Shown here piece after piece: positions 59,665 through 64,000 of a DNA stretch of 64,000 bases; the stretch's first letter is position 1; each line of letters opens with the position of its first letter. Under the pieces are notes generated by a model that was not told the origin of the DNA, ran no database searches, and saw only the letters and a program-made list of their open reading frames with translations. Source of the stretch: Ectobacillus polymachus. GTDB taxonomy: Bacteria > Bacillota > Bacilli > Bacillales > Bacillaceae_G. A program made the position numbers and the translations under genes. The DNA is taken from positions 1,426,001 to 1,490,000 of the forward strand of contig NZ_JBLREB010000001.1 of assembly GCF_048159605.1 (NCBI RefSeq), written 5' to 3'.

Positions 59665-60444
59665 TTACTTATATAACTCGGGTCTGCGATCTAAGAATAC
59701 AGGAATTTTATTACGTACTCGAGTTATTTTCGCTACGTCGAATGTTACAATCAAATTTTCCGCCTCTTCTCCTGCTTCAGCCAAAATATCCCCCCATGGA
59801 TCTATTACCATCGAATGTCCTGCATAGGTTGTGCTAGGATCACTTCCGCTACGGTTACATGCAACGACAAAGCATTGATTTTCAATAGCCCTAGCTTGAA
59901 GTAACGTACGCCAATGTGCGAGTCGCGATAGCGGCCATTCAGCCACGATAAATAATACTTCTGCACCTTCAGCAGTATGTGTACGTATCCACTCTGGAAA
60001 TCGGATATCATAACAAATGAGTCCTGCACATGGAATGGAATCCAAAGTAAAGCTTCCTTTTCCCATACCTGCCGAAAAGAATTTTTGTTCATTCATAAGT
60101 TGAAATAGATGTACTTTACTATATTCACTAACTAGTTCACCTTTTTTATTAAACACGTACATCGTATTCGTGACAGAATCTCCCACTTTCTTCGCAATGC
60201 TGCCGCCAATAATATTCACTTCAAAGCTTTGCGCCCATCTACTTAACAACCTGCGAGAAGAAATCCCATCTTCGTCTGCAAGAACATCTAGACGCTCTAA
60301 ATCATAGGCAGTTGTCCATAATTCTGGTAATAACACAACGTCCGGACGTTCCTCCATAGCATGTTGTAATTCTTTTTCTACATATTGTACATTGGCTTCA
60401 ATATTCCCAAAACAAATATCAAGTTGTAAACAGGCAACCTTCAA
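59665..60444 (-). CDS. mtnU: Carbon-nitrogen hydrolase, omega-amidase MtnU
   Basis: 259 residues from TTG at 60442-60444, eight bases after GGGGGAG; this equals the length of B. subtilis MtnU (YkrU). Nitrilase fold catalytic triad: Glu in LLPELWTT, Lys in YSKVHLFQLMNEQ, Cys in GLICYDIRFPEW. In the methionine salvage pathway it hydrolyses ketoglutaramate or similar amide made by the MtnE transaminase. Divergent from mtnE with only 99 bases between. Confidence 0.9.
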   Translation of the reverse strand: MKVACLQLDICFGNIEANVQYVEKELQHAMEERPDVVLLPELWTTAYDLERLDVLADEDGISSRRLLSRWAQSFEVNIIGGSIAKKVGDSVTNTMYVFNKKGELVSEYSKVHLFQLMNEQKFFSAGMGKGSFTLDSIPCAGLICYDIRFPEWIRTHTAEGAEVLFIVAEWPLSRLAHWRTLLQARAIENQCFVVACNRSGSDPSTTYAGHSMVIDPWGDILAEAGEEAENLIVTFDVAKITRVRNKIPVFLDRRPELYK

Positions 60445-60543
60445 TGTTGTCTCCCCCTTTATGAAAATATACTTTACAAACAATTAATAAGGATATATTA
60501 TTGGTCACTAGAATTGTAACAATTTTTAGAAGAGGTGCAAAGA

Positions 60544-61716
60544 ATGGAATATTTCAAACCTTCGCAATCATTAACAACATTACCTACGCAGTTTTTTGCC
60601 TCACTCGTTCAGAAAGTTAATACGATTATCGCACAAGGGCATGATGTAATTAATCTTGGACAAGGTAATCCGGACCAACCTACACCTCCCTCTATTGTAC
60701 AAGCATTACAATTGGCTGCTAATGACCCACTTCATCATAAATATCCACCCTTTCGTGGTCATTCTTCTTTAAAAGAAGCCGTTGCCTTATTTTACGAAAG
60801 AGAATATGATGTTTCACTAAACCCAGAGACAGAAATTGCCGTTCTTTTCGGAGGTAAAACCGGACTCGTAGAACTGCCTCTATGCTTTACAGAACCTGGT
60901 GACACCATTCTGGTTCCTGATCCAGGTTATCCAGATTACTGGTCAGGTGTCGCGTTAGCAAAGGCAAAAATGGAAATGATGCCACTTTTGGCAAGCAACC
61001 ATTACTTACCGGATTACAAAGCTATATCATCACAAATAGCTAAAAGAGCAAAGCTTATGTTTTTAAATTATCCGAATAATCCAACTGGAGCCATTGCCAC
61101 AAATAACTTTTTTAAAGAAACCGTTGCTTTTGCAAAACAGCATCATATTCTTGTTTGCCATGATTTTGCTTATGGTGCCATTGGATTTAAACAAAAGCCA
61201 TTAAGCTTCTTACAAACAGAAGGTGCAAAGGATATCGGTATTGAAATATATACGATGTCCAAAACATTTAATATGGCTGGCTGGCGTATTGCCTTTGCGG
61301 TAGGTAATGCAAACGTCATTGAAGCTATACAATTACTCCAGGATCATATGTATGTCAGTGTTTTCGGTGCCATACAAGAAGCAGCTAAGCAAGCCTTGCT
61401 TCATGAACAGAAGTCCGTCAAAGAGTTAGTAGCCATGTATACATCACGCAAAGAAACATTCATAACAGCTTGTCATGAAATAGGTTGGAATGTTACAGCA
61501 CCGGAAGGCTCATTCTTTGCATGGCTTCCCGTCCCTGAAGGGTATACTTCCCAAAGTTTTGCAGACATGTTGCTAGAAAAAGCACATGTTGCCGTTGCTC
61601 CTGGTATAGGATTTGGAGAACACGGTGAAGGATTTGTTCGGGTAGGTCTGCTTCATAGTAAAGAACGCCTACGTGAAGCTGTTAGACGAATCGATACTTT
61701 ACATCTTTTCAAATAA
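60544..61716 (+). CDS. mtnE: Methionine-salvage aminotransferase MtnE
   Basis: 390 residues from ATG at 60544 (AGAGGTGCAAAGA upstream). Fold-type I aminotransferase: VINLGQGNPDQPTPPSIV, HKYPPFRGHSSLKEAVA, LNYPNNPTGAIAT, CHDFAYGAIGF and PLP lysine in YTMSKTFNMAGWRIAF. In B. subtilis YkrV converts 2-keto-4-methylthiobutyrate to methionine. Divergent from mtnU; I see no SAM riboswitch in the short gap between them. Confidence 0.9.
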   Translation: MEYFKPSQSLTTLPTQFFASLVQKVNTIIAQGHDVINLGQGNPDQPTPPSIVQALQLAANDPLHHKYPPFRGHSSLKEAVALFYEREYDVSLNPETEIAVLFGGKTGLVELPLCFTEPGDTILVPDPGYPDYWSGVALAKAKMEMMPLLASNHYLPDYKAISSQIAKRAKLMFLNYPNNPTGAIATNNFFKETVAFAKQHHILVCHDFAYGAIGFKQKPLSFLQTEGAKDIGIEIYTMSKTFNMAGWRIAFAVGNANVIEAIQLLQDHMYVSVFGAIQEAAKQALLHEQKSVKELVAMYTSRKETFITACHEIGWNVTAPEGSFFAWLPVPEGYTSQSFADMLLEKAHVAVAPGIGFGEHGEGFVRVGLLHSKERLREAVRRIDTLHLFK

Positions 61717-62042
61717 CCTTTGTTGAAATAAGAATAATAGGATACAAATTTAATGGGTATCTCCCGTGTATTCAAATACTGCTATTGAAACCTCTCACCT
61801 CCGAGAGGTTTTTTTATTTTAGACCTATACATCTACCTTTCACGAAACAAAATTAATAGAACTCCCTCATTTGTGTGAAGGAATTTTGCTCAAAGAAACT
61901 CCTTTAATTTTTTTGAACAAAAAGGTACAAAATTGTGAACTTTTTATGAACATTTTTGAAACTTTTGTGTATAATAGAATTAGATAAGTTATTTTATTCC
62001 AGATTTTCTTTTTTTAGGCTTCTACAAAAAGGAGATGATTCC
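61717..62042. other. Intergenic region after mtnE
   Basis: About 325 bases with the mtnE terminator at 61788-61816; the rest is A/T-rich and must hold the promoter of the 62043 gene (TATAAT-like TGTATAATAG near 61968). Confidence 0.5.
61788..61816 (+). terminator. Terminator of mtnE
   Basis: Stem AAACCTCTC/GAGAGGTTT with loop ACCTCC and seven T. Confidence 0.9.
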
Positions 62043-62300
62043 ATGTTTTATTTAATCAGTGCGATAATTATTGGCATGATTTGTGGCATAGTCCCTGCGA
62101 CAATAGGAGCAATAAGAGAAAAATTAGAACTAGGAATGTTCGGTTTCATAACTTCTGTTGTAAGCGCTGTTATTTTCGGCTATTATTTAGCCATCCCCGT
62201 TTCGTTGCTGTTCACATTTTTCATTATGAAAAATAAGGTAAGAGCTGAAATTAAAGTAATTGCAGATGTGGATACCATTCAAAGCTCCTACGAAAGATAA
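62043..62300 (+). CDS. Hypothetical small membrane protein
   Basis: 85 residues from ATG at 62043 (AAAAAGGAGATGATTCC upstream). Three hydrophobic helices (MFYLISAIIIGMICGIVPATIGAIREK; LGMFGFITSVVSAVIFGYYLA; IPVSLLFTFFIMKNK), then a soluble tail. The GlyxxxGly-rich first helix is like small transporter or YtxH-like fragments, but no family recognised. Confidence 0.65.
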   Translation: MFYLISAIIIGMICGIVPATIGAIREKLELGMFGFITSVVSAVIFGYYLAIPVSLLFTFFIMKNKVRAEIKVIADVDTIQSSYER

Positions 62301-62458
62301 GATGGCAAAGCCTAATTATTCTAGCTACGAATGTAAAGATAAGCTGGACACTATTTCATTCCTTCCTAAAACCACCAAACAAAAAAATCGAATCCCTCTT
62401 TCTTCATTTCAATTATTCCTTTCTTATTGTTTTCCAACTAGCTTTAACGTATCAAATG

Positions 62459-62490
62459 AAAAAAGTCCTTTCTAAGCAAAGGACTTTTTT
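62459..62490. terminator. Bidirectional terminator
   Basis: Stem AAAAAAGTCCTTT/AAAGGACTTTTTT with a 6-base loop, between the 62043 gene and ykwC. Confidence 0.85.
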
Positions 62491-62505
62491 CATTGTGCAC
62501 TTCTG

Positions 62506-63387
62506 TTATGCTTTTATGTATCGTTTAATTAGCGCCTGGGTCCCGCTATTTTCTTCCCCTTGTTTTGCTAATTCCTCGTACATTTCCTTTGCTAAAGATA
62601 AACCAGGTGTTTCTAATTCCATCGCTTCTGCTTCTTCTAGTGCAATTTTCATATCTTTAATAAAATGCTTAATAAAGAAGCCCGGGTCATAGTTGGATGC
62701 AATCATACGAGGAGCTAAATTGCTTAGAGACCAGCTGCCAGCTGCACCTGTTGCAATGCTTTCAAGCACTTTCTTTGGATCAAGTCCTGATTTTTTTGCA
62801 TAAGCTATTGCTTCACATACCCCAATCATATTAGAGGCAATTGCTATTTGATTGCACATTTTTGTATGCTGACCACTGCCTGCTGGTCCCTGTAAAATAA
62901 TATTCGTACCTAACAATTGCAAGATGGGAAGACAGTCTTGAAACACATTTTCATCGCCGCCAACCATAATTGCAAGCTTGGCTTCTTTAGCCCCTATATC
63001 TCCCCCAGATACGGGTGCATCTAAACTATACATATCTTTCTTTTTCGCTTCTTCATAAATACGCTTTGCTAGAGTAGGAGTCGAAGTAGTAAAGTCAATA
63101 AAAGTAGTGCCTTTCTTAGCATTCTCTAAAAGTCCTTGTTCCCCGAAATATATTTCCTCTACATCATAAGGATAGCCGACCATTGTCATTACAATTTGTG
63201 CCTTTTCGGCAATTTTTCGTGGTCTTTCTTCCCAAATAGCTCCCTCTTCTAGTAAATCCATAGCTTTTGCTTTCGTACGATTATATATGTGTACGGAATA
63301 GCCGCCTTTTTGTAAATGACGTACCATACTTTTTCCCATTACTCCTGTTCCGATAAATCCAATGACACCCCTTGAAGCTTCATTCAT
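62506..63387 (-). CDS. ykwC: Beta-hydroxyacid dehydrogenase, YkwC-like
   Basis: 293 residues. N-terminal NAD(P) fold IGFIGTGVMGKSMVRHLQKGGYSVHIYNRT, substrate motif DAPVSGGDIGAKEAKLAIMVGG, catalytic Lys region GPAGSGQHTKMCNQIAIASNMIG and the all-helical C-domain. This is the 3-hydroxyisobutyrate dehydrogenase superfamily; substrates include 3-hydroxyisobutyrate, tartronate semialdehyde and others, so the exact one cannot be named. B. subtilis ykwC has this layout. Confidence 0.88.
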   Translation of the reverse strand: MNEASRGVIGFIGTGVMGKSMVRHLQKGGYSVHIYNRTKAKAMDLLEEGAIWEERPRKIAEKAQIVMTMVGYPYDVEEIYFGEQGLLENAKKGTTFIDFTTSTPTLAKRIYEEAKKKDMYSLDAPVSGGDIGAKEAKLAIMVGGDENVFQDCLPILQLLGTNIILQGPAGSGQHTKMCNQIAIASNMIGVCEAIAYAKKSGLDPKKVLESIATGAAGSWSLSNLAPRMIASNYDPGFFIKHFIKDMKIALEEAEAMELETPGLSLAKEMYEELAKQGEENSGTQALIKRYIKA

Positions 63388-63490
63388 TATTTCATTCCTC
63401 CCTTTTTATATATTCCTTAATCTTTTCATACATTTATAATAGTATAGCAAACTTTTCCCATGCTCTGTTTCCATTACCAGATGCTTTCTA

Positions 63491-63518
63491 AAAAAAATCG
63501 CAACCATGTCGGTTGCGG
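63491..63518 (-). terminator. Terminator of the GGDEF gene
   Basis: Stem CGCAACC/GGTTGCG with loop ATGTC and TTTTTTT on the minus strand. Confidence 0.8.
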
Positions 63519-63527
63519 ATCTATGAC

Positions 63528-64000
63528 TTACTCTTTTCTATATACGATTATTTGGTTGCTTCCCTTCTCTTGTGCTTCCATCAAGGCTTCGGTAGTTCTT
63601 TGTAACAGTTGATCCCTTGCCATCCCGTCTTCGTACATTGCTGCACCACAACTAGCTGTAATTTTTATCTGATTTGTAAACTTTTTCGTCTCGATAAAAA
63701 ATCGAAGTTTCTCTGCACGAATAAACGCCTCTTTCCAAGAAAGATCTGCAAACATAATAATAAATGTACCTGTATCCCATCTTGCTACCATATGTTTGTT
63801 TTCAACATGTAAAGCAATTAAATCTCCAAGTTGTGCTATTACTAAATCGCCAATATCTTGCCCATATTTCTTATATATTTCAGGTAAGTGATCGACATCT
63901 AATAATACAATAGAACAGATTGAATTCGTTTCCGCCATATATGCCCAATAGTTTACTAGCAAAGCTTCAAATTTATAACGAGTGTAGTGATTCGTTAAAG
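63528..64000 (-). CDS. Degenerate GGDEF-domain protein, 5' end cut off
   Basis: The frame is open to the right edge (upstream residues read LTNHYTRYKFEALL, a typical GGDEF N-part), so the true start lies beyond the window. Visible: SIVLLDVDHLPEIYKKYGQDIGDLVIAQLGDLI (metal Asp), then RWDTGTFIIMF at the GGDEF position. The Gly-Gly-Asp/Glu-Glu signature is RWDTG, so cyclase activity is unlikely; a c-di-GMP receptor or signalling scaffold is possible. Confidence 0.8.
   Translation of the reverse strand, partial: LTNHYTRYKFEALLVNYWAYMAETNSICSIVLLDVDHLPEIYKKYGQDIGDLVIAQLGDLIALHVENKHMVARWDTGTFIIMFADLSWKEAFIRAEKLRFFIETKKFTNQIKITASCGAAMYEDGMARDQLLQRTTEALMEAQEKGSNQIIVYRKE

Noticed and set aside
60445..60543. 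SAM riboswitch or T-box in the mtnU-mtnE gap
   Set aside because: The gap is only 99 bases with no S-box-like stem set; too short for either riboswitch.
1..64000. CRISPR arrays, tRNA or rRNA genes, insertion sequences, full prophage
   Set aside because: No regularly spaced repeats, no tRNA-like cloverleaf or rRNA stretch, and no transposase or phage structural gene frame noticed; only the intron relic and one holin-like gene were mobile-like.

Overview
The window is low-GC Firmicute chromosome, almost certainly from the Bacillus cereus group. Gene order follows the Bacillus subtilis yla, ykt, pdh, yku and ykr neighbourhoods. Several items are typical of the cereus group rather than B. subtilis: ppk/ppx, DUF3501 beside a rubrerythrin, and a short CydA. 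Many proteins look clearly diverged from the common B. cereus versions as I remember them (Tgl for example), so a deep branch of the group such as a B. cytotoxicus-like strain is possible. I cannot settle the species from sequence alone. The region is mostly core genome, with no prophage, insertion sequence or CRISPR array.

Layout. 1-8.7 kb: PhoH-like ylaK (cut by the window edge), ylaL, ylaI, ylaH, typA, ylaF, then yktC, ykzI-like, yktB, yktA and a nitronate monooxygenase. A group II intron 3' relic sits beside yktC. 8.9-17.6 kb: speA, the sporulation transglutaminase gene tgl, an SR1-type small RNA encoding the SR1P peptide, a DUF1885 gene, and pdhABCD on the minus strand with cre-like sites. 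18-22.3 kb: a YjcZ-type peptide, a peptide deformylase, feoA-feoB plus a Cys-rich FeoB partner behind a Fur-box-like site, and the HAD phosphatase ykrA. 22.6-31.2 kb: rpoY-rnjA, rubrerythrin/DUF3501, the desaturase thermosensor set des-desK-desR, and cydAB. 31.4-42.8 kb: the yku cluster (ykuV, ykuU, ykuR, dapH, ccpC, cbpB/darB, abbA, ykuK, ykuJ, ykuI, fadH, ykuE), mostly on the minus strand. 42.9-54.4 kb: ppk-ppx, ykyB, ykyA, a lone holin-like gene, a DUF59 protein, nucA-nin, a MerR-type coiled-coil protein, a KinB-like kinase and patA. 54.5-64 kb: a truncated short-chain dehydrogenase, RDD and SdpI-like membrane proteins, an unrecognised trio of small genes including a putative metallopeptidase, YvrJ, mtnU/mtnE, ykwC, and a degenerate GGDEF gene cut by the right edge.

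Functional links. dapH, ykuR and patA together supply the three acetyl-branch steps of diaminopimelate/lysine synthesis. SR1P is known in B. subtilis to join GapA to RNase J1, whose gene rnjA is also here. Iron and oxidative stress are represented by feoAB (Fur), ykuU (PerR-box-like), rubrerythrin and cydAB. Second-messenger proteins are CbpB (c-di-AMP), YkuI (EAL) and the terminal GGDEF protein.

Most unusual items: the intron domain V/VI relic, a 50-bp perfect palindrome across the patA stop codon, a 25/23-nt imperfect inverted repeat at 49.74-49.82 kb, a CydA lacking expected motifs, a truncated dehydrogenase with an unrelated tail, and the 57.6-59.1 kb trio with a possible mother-cell promoter.
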